A DNA stretch of 5,273 nt from JAJNPS01 sp031430315 (GTDB lineage Bacteria > Pseudomonadota > Alphaproteobacteria > Rhodobacterales > Rhodobacteraceae). The notes under the pieces were generated by a model, which worked only from the letters and a program-made list of their open reading frames with translations, ran no database searches and was not told the DNA's origin. The stretch spans positions 1 to 5,273 of the forward strand of contig JANPBI010000123.1 of the NCBI GenBank assembly GCA_031430315.1, read 5' to 3'. The position numbers and the translations under genes were made by a program. Below, piece by piece: positions 5,255-5,273 of this stretch (position 1 is its first letter; every line of letters begins with the position of its first letter).

Positions 5255-5273
5255 ACAAGATGCCCCGCCTGTC
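5248..5273 (-). promoter_or_regulatory. Probable promoter of the GntR-isomerase-kinase operon, cut by window edge
   Basis: On the minus strand TAACAT (5253-5248) can serve as a -10, and GACA (5273-5270) is the end of a possible TTGACA-type -35 whose first two bases lie outside the window, giving a 16-bp spacer. Transcription would then begin close to the ATG at 5241, making a leaderless or nearly leaderless message; this fits the lack of a ribosome site. Confidence 0.35.

Overview
The window is a GC-rich, tightly packed stretch of a bacterial chromosome or large plasmid. Gene style and composition suggest an alphaproteobacterium, most likely Rhodobacterales/Rhodobacteraceae; this is an impression from sequence only. 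It carries a sugar-catabolism-type locus of six protein genes. There is almost no non-coding DNA, no RNA gene, no mobile element and no CRISPR array. The longest gene-free stretch is about 100 bases.

Layout, left to right. (1) 1-687, minus: the N-terminal two thirds of an M42-family metallo-aminopeptidase, running off the left edge. (2) 684-1490, minus: a BtpA/SgcQ-family TIM-barrel protein, coupled to the peptidase gene by a 4-nt ATGA overlap. (3) 1491-1592: a short divergent intergenic region with a promoter and an operator-like site. (4) 1593-2612, plus: an aldo/keto reductase of the D-threo-aldose 1-dehydrogenase type. (5) 2609-3535, minus: a PfkB/ribokinase-like sugar kinase that meets the reductase tail to tail in a shared TTAA. 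(6) 3525-4487, minus: a xylose-isomerase-like TIM-barrel sugar isomerase whose 3' end overlaps the kinase start by 11 nt. (7) 4516-5241, minus: a GntR regulator of the FCD (FadR-type) subfamily, with a strong dyad over its start.

How the genes may work together (inference). The isomerase, kinase and reductase make up much of a pentose/hexose or deoxysugar degradation route: aldose-ketose isomerisation, phosphorylation, and aldose oxidation or carbonyl reduction. No transporter or aldolase is in view; these may lie outside. The BtpA-M42 pair recalls the sgcQ/sgcX genes of the little-understood E. coli sgc sugar operon, so the substrate may be unusual. The perfect dyad CTAACATGTTAG in front of the regulator recurs as a 10/12 match in front of the reductase, in both cases over a -10-like hexamer. 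This suggests that one GntR repressor controls both the regulator-isomerase-kinase operon and the divergent reductase/BtpA-M42 unit. The exact substrate cannot be read from the sequence.
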